From contig NZ_PHRF01000095.1 of the NCBI RefSeq assembly GCF_004151105.1, positions 124,001 to 188,000 of the forward strand: a DNA stretch of 64,000 bases, written 5' to 3'. Made by a program: the position numbers and the translations under genes. Positions 8,336 to 17,322 of this stretch are shown piece after piece. How positions within the stretch are numbered: the first letter of the stretch is position 1; each line of letters starts with the position of its first letter. A model generated the notes under the pieces. It saw only the letters and a list, made by a program, of their open reading frames with translations. It had not been told where the DNA came from and made no database searches. The stretch comes from Streptomyces sp. L-9-10 (GTDB lineage: Bacteria; Actinomycetota; Actinomycetes; Streptomycetales; Streptomycetaceae).

Positions 8336-9136
8336 ATGCCCGATTACCACGATGACCTGCGTCTCGCCCATGTGCTCGCGGACGCCGCCGACGCCGCGAC
8401 GATGGACCGGTTCAAGGCTCTGGACCTCAAGGTCGAGACCAAACCGGACATGACTCCGGTGAGTGAGGCCGACAAGGCGGCCGAGGAGCTGATCCGTGGC
8501 AATCTCCAGCGGGCGAGGCCGCGTGACGCGATCCTGGGCGAGGAGTACGGCGTCGAGGGCACGGGCCCGCGCCGCTGGGTCATCGACCCCATCGACGGCA
8601 CCAAGAACTATGTCCGCGGGGTGCCCGTCTGGGCCACGCTGATCTCCCTGATGGTGGCCGCGGAGGGCGGATACGAACCGGTCGTCGGCGTGGTGTCCGC
8701 GCCCGCGCTCGCCCGGCGGTGGTGGGCGGCGAAGGGCGGCGGCGCGTATACGGGCCGGAGCCTCTCGTCCGCGACGCGGCTCCGGGTCTCGGACGTCTCC
8801 CGCGTCCAGGACGCGTCGTTCGCGTACTCGTCACTGACCGGCTGGGAGGAGCAGGGGCGGCTGGACGGCTTCCTCGACCTGACCCGGGCGTGCTGGCGCA
8901 CCCGCGGCTATGGCGACTTCTGGCCGTACATGATGGTCGCCGAGGGCTCGGTGGACATCTGCGCGGAGCCGGAACTGTCCCTCTGGGACATGGCGGCGCC
9001 GGCGATCGTCGTCCAGGAGGCGGGCGGCCACTTCACCGGCCTCGACGGCAGCCCCGGCCCCCACAGCGGCAACGCGGCGGCGTCGAACGGCATCCTCCAC
9101 GAAGAACTCCTGGGCTATCTCAACCAGCGCTATTGA
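8336..9136 (+). CDS. hisN: Histidinol-phosphatase, inositol-monophosphatase family
   Basis: A 266-residue Mg-dependent phosphatase. The IMPase signatures are complete: GEEYG (E69/E70), DPIDGT (84-89) and a C-terminal WDMAAPAIVVQEAGG block. The actinobacterial HisN subgroup performs the penultimate step of histidine biosynthesis, and this sequence resembles that subgroup more than SuhB or CysQ. The ATG at 8336 is preferred; an in-frame GTG sits 9 bases upstream and an ATG at 8318. A -10-like GATACT directly precedes these starts, suggesting a very short leader. The substrate assignment rests on family resemblance. Confidence 0.88.
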   Translation: MPDYHDDLRLAHVLADAADAATMDRFKALDLKVETKPDMTPVSEADKAAEELIRGNLQRARPRDAILGEEYGVEGTGPRRWVIDPIDGTKNYVRGVPVWATLISLMVAAEGGYEPVVGVVSAPALARRWWAAKGGGAYTGRSLSSATRLRVSDVSRVQDASFAYSSLTGWEEQGRLDGFLDLTRACWRTRGYGDFWPYMMVAEGSVDICAEPELSLWDMAAPAIVVQEAGGHFTGLDGSPGPHSGNAAASNGILHEELLGYLNQRY

Positions 9137-9312
9137 TTTTTTCGCGCGCCCCGGGTTCCGCGTCGGGCGCCCCCTTGTTCACTCCGCGCAACAGTGTCAC
9201 TCTAAGAGTTCCCCCACTTGTGAACTTGTGAATCGTTTCTCCAGGGTCTTCCCGATCCGCTCGGCCCCCAAGGGACCTGGGAAAACGGTTCACCGAGGAG
9301 GTGACTCCATCC

Positions 9313-9717
9313 ATGCTCGTCCGTGACGCCATGAGTTCGGTGGTCCTGACCATCGGGCCCACGCATACGCTTCGCCAGGCGGCCCGGCTGATGTCGGCAC
9401 GCCGCGTCGGCGCCGCAGTCGTCCTCGATCCCGACCACTGCGGCATCGGCATCCTCACCGAGCGCGACATCCTCAACTCGCTCGGTGCGGGCGAGAGCCC
9501 CGATTCCGAGACCGCCTGCACCCACACCACCACGTCCGTCGTCTTCGCCTCGCCCGCCTGGACGCTGGAGGAAGCGGCCGCCGCCATGTCCAGCGGCGGG
9601 TTCCGCCACCTGATCGTGCTCGATGAGCACGAACCGGTCGGCATCGTCTCCGTACGCGACATCATCCGCTGCTGGGCTCCGGCCCGGCGGGACGCGGCGG
9701 TACTGGCCGGGGCCTGA
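9313..9717 (+). CDS. CBS-domain pair protein
   Basis: A 134-residue stand-alone Bateman module: two CBS motifs (about residues 7-60 and 75-125) with the typical ends ILTERDILN and IVSVRDIIR. Such proteins bind adenine nucleotides and regulate partners in trans. A strong GAGGAGGTGA site ends 8 bases before the ATG at 9313; an in-frame GTG at 9301 lies inside that site and is unlikely. It is monocistronic and ends at a strong hairpin shared with convergent katA. The partner is unknown. Confidence 0.9.
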   Translation: MLVRDAMSSVVLTIGPTHTLRQAARLMSARRVGAAVVLDPDHCGIGILTERDILNSLGAGESPDSETACTHTTTSVVFASPAWTLEEAAAAMSSGGFRHLIVLDEHEPVGIVSVRDIIRCWAPARRDAAVLAGA

Positions 9718-9730
9718 GGTCCCGGGACGG

Positions 9731-9768
9731 CGTCAGGGGCCGGATCCCGCAGGACCCGGCCCCTGACG
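9731..9768. terminator. Bidirectional hairpin terminator between the CBS gene and katA
   Basis: A perfect 13-bp stem (CGTCAGGGGCCGG at 9731-9743 with CCGGCCCCTGACG at 9756-9768) and a 12-base loop lie between the convergent stops at 9717 and 9787. There is no long U-tract, as is usual for Streptomyces. Confidence 0.8.
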
Positions 9769-9786
9769 TCTCGGCGCGAGAGGCTG

Positions 9787-11238
9787 TCAGCCGCGAAGGG
9801 CCTGGACCGCGGCCTCCAGTCGCTTGCCGAAGTCACCGTCCGCCTGGCGGAAGTTGTTCACCGCGCGCTCGGCGATGTCGTCGCGCGAGACCTGGGAGAT
9901 GAACCCGGCGAGGTTGTCGATCAGCCGGCCCTTCTCGTCCTCGGACATCAGCCGGTACAGGTTGCCCGCCTGCACGAAGTCAGTGTCCTCGGCGTGGCTC
10001 GGGGCCTCGTGGTTGCCGGTGCCGCCGGCGACCGGGACGGACTGCCACAGCGGCTTGTCCGTCTGGAAGGAGCCGCCGAAGCTGTTCGGCTCGTAGTTCT
10101 TGGCGCCCTTGTGACGGCCGTCGTACAGGAAGCCGTCACGGCTGTTCGTCCGCGCCTCGGTGGCGTGCGGGCGGTTCACCGGCAGGTGGTCGGCGTTGAT
10201 GCCGACGCGGTAGCGGTGGGCGTCGCCGTACGCGAACAGACGGCCCTGGAGCATCTTGTCCGGGGAGGGACCGATGCCCGGCACGAAGTGGGCCGGCGAG
10301 AAGATGGACTGCTCGACCTCCGCGAAGATGTTCTCCGGGTTGCGGTTGAGCTCCAGCTTGCCGATCTCGATCGGCGGGTAGTCCTCGTGCGGCCAGACCT
10401 TGGTCAGGTCGAACGGGTTGAAGCGGTACGCGGCCGCCTCGGCGGCCGGCATGACCTGGATCTGCACCGTCCAGGACGGGAAGTCACCGCGCTCGATGGC
10501 CTCGCGCAGGTCGCGCTGGTGGCTGTCCGGATCCTGGCCCGCGAGCACCGCGGCCTCTTCCGAGGTGAGGTTCTTGATGCCCTGGTCGGTCTTGAAGTGG
10601 TACTTGACCCAGAAGACCTCGCCGGCCTCGTTGTTCCACTGGTACGTGTGCGAGCCGTACCCGTTCATGTGACGGAGCGTGGCCGGGATACCGCGGTCAC
10701 CGAACAGCCAGGTCACCTGGTGGGTGGACTCGGGCGACAGACCCCAGAAGTCCCAGACGTTGTCCGCCTCCTGCGAGCCGGTGTACGGGTCGCGCTTCTG
10801 GGTGTGGATGAAGTCGGGGAACTTGATGGCGTCCTTGATGAAGAACACCGGGGTGTTGTTGCCGACGAGGTCGTAATTGCCCTCTTCGGTGTAGAACTTG
10901 AGCGCGAAGCCGCGCGGGTCGCGCACCGCGTCCGCCGAGCCCAGGTTGCCGGCGACGGTGGAGAAGCGCAGGAACGTCTCCGTCTGCTTGCCGACCTCGG
11001 AGAGGAACTTCGCCCGCGTCCACTGCGAGACGTCGCGGGTCAGCGTGAACGTGCCGTACGCGCCGGCGCCGCGCGCGTGCACGATGCGCTCCGGGATGCG
11101 CTCACGGTTGAAGTGCGCGAGCTTCTCCAGCAGAGCCTGGTCCTGGACCAGAACGGGACCACCGACGCCCGCGGTCTCGCTGTTCTGGTTGTCGGCGACC
11201 GGAGCCCCGGCCTCCGTGGTGAGCGGTCCCTGCGTCAC
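9787..11238 (-). CDS. katA: Monofunctional heme catalase
   Basis: A cytoplasmic catalase of 483 residues (small-subunit clade). Motifs visible: catalytic His54 in RIVHARGAGAYG, the Asn in GNNTPVFF, and the proximal heme Tyr in the RLFAYGDAHRYR signature. The GTG at 11238 is chosen because GGAGG sits 5 bases upstream; the in-frame ATG at 11256 has no comparable site and would put the GGAGG inside the gene. It is divergent from the Fur-type regulator gene catR, with a 7-1-7 operator over its promoter, so it is expected to be induced by peroxide. Confidence 0.96.
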   Translation of the reverse strand: MTQGPLTTEAGAPVADNQNSETAGVGGPVLVQDQALLEKLAHFNRERIPERIVHARGAGAYGTFTLTRDVSQWTRAKFLSEVGKQTETFLRFSTVAGNLGSADAVRDPRGFALKFYTEEGNYDLVGNNTPVFFIKDAIKFPDFIHTQKRDPYTGSQEADNVWDFWGLSPESTHQVTWLFGDRGIPATLRHMNGYGSHTYQWNNEAGEVFWVKYHFKTDQGIKNLTSEEAAVLAGQDPDSHQRDLREAIERGDFPSWTVQIQVMPAAEAAAYRFNPFDLTKVWPHEDYPPIEIGKLELNRNPENIFAEVEQSIFSPAHFVPGIGPSPDKMLQGRLFAYGDAHRYRVGINADHLPVNRPHATEARTNSRDGFLYDGRHKGAKNYEPNSFGGSFQTDKPLWQSVPVAGGTGNHEAPSHAEDTDFVQAGNLYRLMSEDEKGRLIDNLAGFISQVSRDDIAERAVNNFRQADGDFGKRLEAAVQALRG

Positions 11239-11294
11239 GTGCGCCTCCTGCGTCATTACTGCGTGATCCTGTCCCTTGGCGGGTGCCGGTTCCG

Positions 11295-11322
11295 ATCCTA
11301 CGATGGACTTTGTCTAAGTCAA
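11295..11322 (-). promoter_or_regulatory. katA promoter with overlapping Fur-type operator
   Basis: On the minus strand -35 TTGACT (11317-11322) and -10 TAGGAT (11295-11300) are separated by 16 bases. A 7-1-7 inverted repeat GACTTTG-T-CTAAGTC at 11306-11320, with 6 of 7 arm positions matching, covers the -35 box and spacer. This is the geometry of Fur/PerR-family operators, so CatR binding would block RNA polymerase. A further copy of the half-site, CAAAGTC, lies at 11332-11338. Confidence 0.75.
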
Positions 11323-11382
11323 GCAGCTATCCAAAGTCACACACGTTCGGGACCTGGGTCCCTTCACTGTTAGGCTGGTCCC

Positions 11383-11799
11383 ATGAGTGACCTGTTGGAA
11401 CGACTTCGCGAACGCGGCTGGCGCATGACGGCCCAGCGGCGCGTGGTGGCCGAGGTCCTCGACGGGGACCATGTGCATCTGACCGCCGACGAGGTGCACG
11501 CGCGCGCCGTCGCCAGACTTCCGGAGATCTCCCGGGCCACCGTCTACAACACCTTGGGCGAGATGGTGACGCTCGGTGAAGTGATCGAGGTGTCCACGGA
11601 CCGCCGGGCCAAGCGGTACGACCCGAACGCGCACCGGCCGCACCACCACCTGGTCTGCGCGCACTGCGGCGCCATACGCGATGTCCATCCGTCGGGCGAT
11701 CCGCTGGCCGATCTGCCGGACGGGGAGCGCTTCGGGTTCACGATCTCGGGTGTCGAAGTGACGTACCGGGGCACCTGCCCGAACTGCGCGTCCGCGTAA
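11383..11799 (+). CDS. catR: Fur/PerR-family peroxide-responsive repressor
   Basis: A 138-residue Fur-family regulator. The N-terminal winged helix (RMTAQRRVVAEVL, ISRATVYNTLGEM) is followed by the metal-binding HHHLVCAHCG block and a C-terminal CPNC pair, giving two CxxC motifs for structural zinc. It is divergent from the catalase gene and separated by about 145 bp containing a 7-1-7 palindrome. The equivalent Streptomyces protein CatR represses catA and itself and is inactivated by hydrogen peroxide; the same role is inferred here. Confidence 0.9.
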   Translation: MSDLLERLRERGWRMTAQRRVVAEVLDGDHVHLTADEVHARAVARLPEISRATVYNTLGEMVTLGEVIEVSTDRRAKRYDPNAHRPHHHLVCAHCGAIRDVHPSGDPLADLPDGERFGFTISGVEVTYRGTCPNCASA

Positions 11800-11831
11800 C
11801 CCCCAAACGCCTCTCATTACGTCGTCGCTTC

Positions 11832-11870
11832 ACGAAGGGCCCGGCAGCTCACCGCCGCCGGGCCCTTCGT
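11832..11870 (+). terminator. Terminator hairpin downstream of catR
   Basis: A perfect 14-bp stem, ACGAAGGGCCCGGC (11832-11845) with GCCGGGCCCTTCGT (11857-11870), and an 11-base loop, 32 bp after the catR stop codon. Confidence 0.8.
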
Positions 11871-11922
11871 CGTATCGCTCGCCGTCGTACCATTCGCCGC
11901 GGCCGAGCCGGAGGCGCGAACG

Positions 11923-11960
11923 CCGGAGGCCCGGATCTCTTTCGAGATCCGGGCCTCCGG
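11923..11960 (-). terminator. Hairpin terminator of the first initiator tRNA gene
   Basis: A perfect 17-bp stem, CCGGAGGCCCGGATCTC (11923-11939) with its complement at 11944-11960 and a 4-base loop. On the minus strand it begins 7 bases after the tRNA 3' end, placing it as the tRNA terminator. Confidence 0.8.
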
Positions 11961-11966
11961 TTTCAG

Positions 11967-12040
11967 TAGCGGGGACAGGATTTGAACCTGCGACCTCTGG
12001 GTTATGAGCCCAGCGAGCTACCGAGCTGCTCCACCCCGCG
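11967..12040 (-). tRNA. Initiator tRNA-fMet (CAU), copy 1
   Basis: A 74-nt cloverleaf without encoded CCA. The anticodon loop is CTCATAA. Initiator features are visible: an unpaired C1:U72 at the acceptor end, three consecutive G:C pairs in the anticodon stem (GGG/CCC), and the A11:U24 pair in the D stem. It is identical in sequence to the copy at 14273-14346. Confidence 0.96.
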
Positions 12041-12052
12041 GCGATGAACGCA

Positions 12053-12081
12053 ACATTACGTCACGCCACCGACCAGAGCAA
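12053..12081 (-). promoter_or_regulatory. Housekeeping promoter of tRNA-fMet copy 1
   Basis: On the minus strand -35 TTGCTC (12076-12081) and -10 TAATGT (12053-12058) are 17 bases apart. The predicted start near 12046 gives a 5' leader of only a few bases before the mature tRNA. Confidence 0.7.
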
Positions 12082-12106
12082 ATCCCTTACCGCGCGCCCC
12101 GCATCC

Positions 12107-14071
12107 TCACGCGGTGAGTTCTTGGTGGAGCGCCTCGCGCAGCCGGGCCGCGCGCTCCGCGACCTCGGCGGGGCCCAGTTCGACGGCGCGCGCGCACCAC
12201 CGCTGGCCCTCGGTCAGCTCGCCCCGGCGCGCGGCGAGCAGCGCCAGGCGCAGGGCGGCCCGGCCGTGCCCGGCCTGCGCGGCCCTGGTCCACCACAGCG
12301 CCGCCTCCCGCTCGCCGCCCTCGCGGGCGAGCAGCAGCCCGAGGTTGAAGGCGCCGTTGCGGCTGCCCGCCTCCGCCGCCTCCCGGTACCAGCGGGCCGC
12401 GTCGGCGATGTCCCCGCGGCCGGCGGCGAGCATGCCGACCCGCACCTGGGCGCGCCGGTGGCCCTGCTCGGCCGCGCGCTCGTACCACTGCTCGCACTCG
12501 GTCTTCACGCCGTGCGGCTCACCGAGCGCGGGCGCCGCGGGCGGCGGGCGGCGCGAGTCGAGGACCGTGGCCAGCCGGAAGGCCGCCTCGGCGCTGCCGC
12601 CGCCGGCGGCGCAGCGCAGATGGCGCTCGGCCGACCGCTCGTCGCCGTCCCTGAGGCAGGCGATACCGACCTGGAGAGCCGCTTCCGTATGACCGGCCGC
12701 CGCCGCGCGCTCGTACCAGCGCAGGGCCGCGCCGTCCTCGTCGCGTCCCGCGTGGAGGATGCCGAGGTTGAACGCGGCGTCCACGCTGCCCGCCTCGGCG
12801 GCCTTGGAGAACCAGGGCTCGGCGCCGGTCGGGTCGTCGGCCTGGAGCAGCAGGACGGCAAGGGCGTTGGCGGCCTCGCGATGGCCCGCGTAGGCGGCGC
12901 GGCGGTACCACTGCTCGGCCTGGACAGTACGGTCCTGGGCGGCGCAGAGCAGCCCCAGGTTGTATGCCCCGTTGACATCGCCCGCGTCCATGGCGGCGCG
13001 GTACCAGCGCTCGGCGGTCTGCTGTTCGCCGCGCGCGGCGTGCAGCGCGCCGAGGGCGTTGGCCGCGTTCCCGTCGCCCTCCTGCGCGGCGCGCAGCCAC
13101 CAGATGGCGGCGCTCTCCTCGTCGCCCGCGTCGCGCAGCAGAAAGCCGAGGGCGCAGGCGGCCCGCGCCTCGCCGTCCTTGGCGGAGGTCAGATACCAGC
13201 GGCCGGCCTCTTTCAGCTCGCCCCGCTTCTCCAGGATCGCGCCGAGGTACAGCGCGGCCCGGCGGTGGCCGCGGGCGGCGGCCTGCCGGTACCACTGCGC
13301 GGCCTCGGTGATGAGTGACGGCCCGTCGACAGCTCCCCCCGCGGTGCCGGTGGCTCCCGGGCCGGTGCCGGTGTCCTCGCGCGGGCCCGCGCCGGTGCCC
13401 GGACGGCGTCGGCCGCCCGAGGTCGGGGGGCCGGTACCGCTGCGGTAGACCGCGTCGGCGCCCGGGGGCACCGCCTCGCCCGCCCGTACCTCCAGGGCGC
13501 GGGCGAGACGGTACGCAGCCTCGCGGTGCCCCTGCTCGGCGGCGGCGCGCAGCCAGCGCTCGGCCCCGACGTCGCTGCGGTGCTCCAGCAGATCGGCGAG
13601 GGCGTACGCGCCCAGCGCGTGGCCCTGCTCGGCGGACTGGCGCAGCCAGTACTCGGCGGCGGGCTCGTCGCCCAGCTCGCGGTAGTGCCGTCCCAGCGCG
13701 TGGGCGGCGGCGGCGGATCCTGCGACGGCGGCGACCCGCCACCAGCCGGCCGCCTCGTCGACATAGCCCCGCTGGTGGAGCAGGACGCCCAGGTTGTTGG
13801 CGGCGGCGCGTTCGCCCTCGGCGGTCGCGGCACGCAGATAGGGCTCGGCGGCGTCGAGATCACCGCGGCGCAGCAGCATGGCGCCGAGGACGCTCATCGA
13901 CGCGGTGTCGCCCGCGTCGGCGGCGCGCCGGTGGCGCTGCTCGGTCTCGGCGTCGACAGCGGACTCGGCGGATCCCGCCGCGCCGCTCTCGGCCCGGACG
14001 TCATCCTCTACGTATCGCTGCACATACCGCCCTGTCTCCAACAGAGTTGTCCTATCCCCCATATTTTCCAT
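12107..14071 (-). CDS. Sel1/TPR-repeat protein
   Basis: About 654 residues, built from some 14 Sel1-like/TPR helical repeats of the type W(Y/W)RxAAxxGxxxAAxxLGxLLxxRG, interrupted near residues 200-250 by a Gly/Pro/Thr-rich linker. Such proteins are scaffolds for protein-protein contacts; no enzymatic domain or signal peptide is visible. The start is uncertain: ATG codons at 14071 and 14062 are both possible and neither has a strong ribosome site. It lies between the two initiator tRNA genes on the same strand. Widespread in Streptomyces, function not established. Confidence 0.85.
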   Translation of the reverse strand: MENMGDRTTLLETGRYVQRYVEDDVRAESGAAGSAESAVDAETEQRHRRAADAGDTASMSVLGAMLLRRGDLDAAEPYLRAATAEGERAAANNLGVLLHQRGYVDEAAGWWRVAAVAGSAAAAHALGRHYRELGDEPAAEYWLRQSAEQGHALGAYALADLLEHRSDVGAERWLRAAAEQGHREAAYRLARALEVRAGEAVPPGADAVYRSGTGPPTSGGRRRPGTGAGPREDTGTGPGATGTAGGAVDGPSLITEAAQWYRQAAARGHRRAALYLGAILEKRGELKEAGRWYLTSAKDGEARAACALGFLLRDAGDEESAAIWWLRAAQEGDGNAANALGALHAARGEQQTAERWYRAAMDAGDVNGAYNLGLLCAAQDRTVQAEQWYRRAAYAGHREAANALAVLLLQADDPTGAEPWFSKAAEAGSVDAAFNLGILHAGRDEDGAALRWYERAAAAGHTEAALQVGIACLRDGDERSAERHLRCAAGGGSAEAAFRLATVLDSRRPPPAAPALGEPHGVKTECEQWYERAAEQGHRRAQVRVGMLAAGRGDIADAARWYREAAEAGSRNGAFNLGLLLAREGGEREAALWWTRAAQAGHGRAALRLALLAARRGELTEGQRWCARAVELGPAEVAERAARLREALHQELTA

Positions 14072-14228
14072 CGTCGCACCACTGACCACCCGCGTACAGC
14101 CGGTATACGGCGGCCGGTGGTCACTTCAGCGTTTTGTCGACATGCCCACAGAGAGACAAGTCAAACACGCTCACGGTCAACTCGCGGGACCTGAGACACA
14201 GTTGGCACTCGTGGCGCGGCGCGCATGG

Positions 14229-14264
14229 CGAGGGCCCGGATCCTTGTAAGGATCCGGGCCCTCG
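14229..14264 (-). terminator. Hairpin terminator of the second initiator tRNA gene
   Basis: A perfect 15-bp stem, CGAGGGCCCGGATCC (14229-14243) with its complement at 14250-14264 and a 6-base loop, starting 9 bases downstream of the tRNA 3' end on the minus strand. Confidence 0.8.
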
Positions 14265-14272
14265 ACTTCGCG

Positions 14273-14346
14273 TAGCGGGGACAGGATTTGAACCTGCGAC
14301 CTCTGGGTTATGAGCCCAGCGAGCTACCGAGCTGCTCCACCCCGCG
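14273..14346 (-). tRNA. Initiator tRNA-fMet (CAU), copy 2
   Basis: Identical over all 74 nt to copy 1 at 11967-12040, with the same initiator signatures (C1:U72 mismatch, GGG/CCC anticodon stem, A11:U24). Its flanks differ from copy 1 apart from a similarly built terminator hairpin. A -10-like TACGGT lies about 20 bases upstream. Confidence 0.96.
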
Positions 14347-14388
14347 TCGTTGTGTCCCAACCGTACCACGGGGTGGAGTGCCTTCCGC

Positions 14389-17322
14389 TCAGCCGCTGTT
14401 GTCACCGCCGGTGCCGCTGTCTCCGCCGTTTCCGCTGGTCGAGCCGGATCCGGCGTCGGCGTCGGCGGCCCGCTGCAGGGCGTCCTGGAGCGCCTCCTGG
14501 GCCTTGCCGTACGCCGTCCAGTCCTGCTTCGCCAGCGCCGCCTCACCGTCCTCGTACGCCTTCTGGGCGTCCGCGATGGCCTGTTGCAGCGCCTTGTCGC
14601 CGGTGGCCGGCGGCTTGGTGGGCTCGCCCGGTGGCGGCGGGGTCGTGGGCGGCGGTGAACTCTCCGCCCCGAACACCGCGTTGAGCGCCTCGGGGAGGCT
14701 GTCCTTGAAGACGGGCTTGCCGCCGTAGGAGACCGCCACCTTCTTCAGCAGCGGATAGTTCGCGCTGCCACCGCGCGCGTACACCGGCTCGATGTACAGG
14801 AAGCCTCCGTCGAGCGGGACCGTCAGGAGGTTGCCGTACTCGATGTCCGAGTCGGTGCCTCTCAGGTTCCTGACGAACTCGGCGACCTCCGGCACACCGT
14901 TCAGCTCACTCTGTACCTGCTGCGGGCCCTGCACGGTGGACGTCACTCTCAGGACTCTGATCTTGCCGAAGTCCGAACTGGTCGCATCGGCGTCCACCGC
15001 CATGAACGCCCCCAGGTTGGGACGTCCGTTGGGCGTGAAGGTGGTGGTCAGCGAGAACTTCTGCTGGTCCTCGCCGGGCATCTTCAGGCTCAGGTAGTAC
15101 GGCGGGACGGAGTTGCTGTCCTTGTTGGTCGGATCGTCCGGCACCTGCCACGCGTCACTGCCGCTGTAGAACTGCGCGGGGTCCGTGACGTGGTAGCGGG
15201 TGAGCAGCTCGCGCTGCACCTTGAACATGTCCTGCGGGTAGCGCAGATGGGACAGCAGGTCGGGCTTGATGTCGGCCTTCGGCTGCACCGTGCCGGGGAA
15301 GGCCTTCATCCAGGTCTTGAGCACCGGGTCCTTGGTGTCCCACTCGTACAGCTTGACCGTGCCGTCGTAGGCGTCGACGGTGGCCTTCACCGAGTTCCGG
15401 ATGTAGTTGACCTGGTTCTGCTGCGCGACCACCGCGCGCTGGCTGTCGGTCAGCGAGTCGGCCGTGGTGTCGCCGAGCGTCGTACGGGACGCGTACGGAT
15501 AGCCGTTCGTCGTGGTGTACGCGTCGACGATCCACTGGATACGGCCGCCGACCACGGCGGGATAGGCGTCCCCGTCGATGGTCAGCCAGGGCGCGACGGC
15601 CTCGACGCGCTCCTTGGGCGTGCGGTTGTAGAGAATCCGCGAGCCGTCGCCGATGGCGCCGGAGTAGAGCATCTGGGGCTCGCTGAAGGCCACGGCGTAC
15701 GCCGCGCGGTTCAGCGGGTTGGAGAGATCGACTCCGCTCTTGCCCTTGTAGCTCGTCGTCCGCTCGCCGTTCTTCTCGTAGTCCAGCTCCTTCTGGGGGC
15801 CGCCCACGATCGAGTACTGCTCGGTCTTCTCGCCGTAGTAGACGCGCTGCTCGTATGTGCCGAGCTGGCCGGTCGTCGGCAGGCCGGACTCGGTGAAGTC
15901 CGGGGCGCCGATGGTGCCGTCGTTCTCGTCCGTCACCGTGTTCGTGCCCTTGGACGCGATCACGCCGTACCCATGGGTGTACGTGAAGTGATCGTTGATC
16001 CAGTTGCGCTTGGGGATACCGGTGATGTTCAGCTCGCGCAGACCGACGACCGTGTCCTGCGGCTTTCCGTCGGGGCCGGTGTACCGGTCGACGTCCAGCG
16101 TGGCGGGGAACTGGTAGTACTTACGCTCCTGCTGGAGCTGCTGGAACGCGGGCGAGACCACATTGGGGTCGACCAGCCGGTAACTGGCGGCGGTGTCGGC
16201 CGCCTTGCGCTGCTCGGCCTTCTTGTCCGGGTCGCCCTTGCCGCCGTAGTCCTGCACATCGGCGCTGTCGATGCCGTACGCCTGACGCGTGGCGTCGATG
16301 TTCTTCTTGATGTACGGCGATTCCTTGGCCTGCTCGTTCGGCTGGACCTGGAACTTCTGCACGATCGCCGGGTAGAGGCCGCCGATGAGGATCGCCGACA
16401 GCACCATCAGACCGAAACCGATCACCGGCAGCTGCCACGTACGGCGCCAGAGCGTCGCGAAGAACAGCAGGGCGCAGATGACGGCGATGCAGAAGAGGAT
16501 CGTCTTCGCCGGAAGGTAGGCGTTGGCGTCGACGAACCGCAGGCCCGTCCAGTTGCCCGCCGCCTTGAAGTCGCTGGACTTCACGGCGAGCCCGTACCGG
16601 TCGAGCCAGTACGCCACGGCCTTCAGCGAGACGAAGACACCGAGCAGCACCGACAGATGGCCGGTGGCGGCGGCGGTGGCCCGCGCGCCGGGGCTGGTGA
16701 TCCGCAGCCCGCCGTACAGGTAGTGGGTCAGCGCGGCGGCGATCAGCGACAGCACCGTGGCCGCGAAGCCGAAGGCCAGCATGAAGCGGTACCAGGGAAG
16801 ATCGAACGCGTAGAACGACACGTCCATCTTGAACTGGGGATCCTTCTGGCCGAAGGCCACCCCGTTCACCCACATCAGCCACGTACGCCACTGTCCCGCG
16901 GCGGAGGCCCCGGAGATCAGCCCGACGAGCGCGGTGATCGCGAGGAGCACCCACTTCTTGTACGGGGCGATCCCCATCCGGTACCGGTCGAGGTTCTGCT
17001 GCTCCATCGACATCGCGCTGAGCGGCGGCCGCAGCCGGTGCGCCAGCCAGATGTTGAGGCCGACGGCGCCGGCCATCAGCAGCCCGAAGACCGCGAACAG
17101 GCCGATCTTGGTCCAGAGCGTGGTGGTGAACACCGAGGAGTACTTCACCGAGCGGTACCAGAGCCAGTCGGTCCAGAACCCGGCGAACATGACGAAGAGC
17201 ATGGCCAGTACGGCCAGCACGCCCAAGGTCATGAGCAGGGTCCGGACCCGCCGAGAGGGCCGGCCCACTCTCATCCGTGGCCCGGCTGGGCCTCCGCCGC
17301 GGTCCGGCATCTGGAAAGCCAA
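14389..17322 (-). CDS. UPF0182-family large membrane protein
   Basis: A 977-residue UPF0182/COG1615 protein. About seven transmembrane segments in the first ~320 residues are followed by a large domain (about 330-890), likely outside the membrane, and a low-complexity Pro/Thr then Gly/Ser/Asp-rich tail. A TTG start at 17322 (MAFQMPDRGG) is chosen because GAGG lies 8 bases upstream and because family members in Streptomyces begin with this stretch. Ubiquitous in actinobacteria; molecular function unknown. It is convergent with no neighbour and followed on the same strand by tRNA-fMet. Confidence 0.92.
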   Translation of the reverse strand: MAFQMPDRGGGPAGPRMRVGRPSRRVRTLLMTLGVLAVLAMLFVMFAGFWTDWLWYRSVKYSSVFTTTLWTKIGLFAVFGLLMAGAVGLNIWLAHRLRPPLSAMSMEQQNLDRYRMGIAPYKKWVLLAITALVGLISGASAAGQWRTWLMWVNGVAFGQKDPQFKMDVSFYAFDLPWYRFMLAFGFAATVLSLIAAALTHYLYGGLRITSPGARATAAATGHLSVLLGVFVSLKAVAYWLDRYGLAVKSSDFKAAGNWTGLRFVDANAYLPAKTILFCIAVICALLFFATLWRRTWQLPVIGFGLMVLSAILIGGLYPAIVQKFQVQPNEQAKESPYIKKNIDATRQAYGIDSADVQDYGGKGDPDKKAEQRKAADTAASYRLVDPNVVSPAFQQLQQERKYYQFPATLDVDRYTGPDGKPQDTVVGLRELNITGIPKRNWINDHFTYTHGYGVIASKGTNTVTDENDGTIGAPDFTESGLPTTGQLGTYEQRVYYGEKTEQYSIVGGPQKELDYEKNGERTTSYKGKSGVDLSNPLNRAAYAVAFSEPQMLYSGAIGDGSRILYNRTPKERVEAVAPWLTIDGDAYPAVVGGRIQWIVDAYTTTNGYPYASRTTLGDTTADSLTDSQRAVVAQQNQVNYIRNSVKATVDAYDGTVKLYEWDTKDPVLKTWMKAFPGTVQPKADIKPDLLSHLRYPQDMFKVQRELLTRYHVTDPAQFYSGSDAWQVPDDPTNKDSNSVPPYYLSLKMPGEDQQKFSLTTTFTPNGRPNLGAFMAVDADATSSDFGKIRVLRVTSTVQGPQQVQSELNGVPEVAEFVRNLRGTDSDIEYGNLLTVPLDGGFLYIEPVYARGGSANYPLLKKVAVSYGGKPVFKDSLPEALNAVFGAESSPPPTTPPPPGEPTKPPATGDKALQQAIADAQKAYEDGEAALAKQDWTAYGKAQEALQDALQRAADADAGSGSTSGNGGDSGTGGDNSG

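Noticed and set aside
11967..14346. Integrated element between the two tRNA-fMet genes
   Set aside because: The interval contains one ordinary Sel1-repeat gene, with no integrase, phage or conjugation gene and normal base composition.
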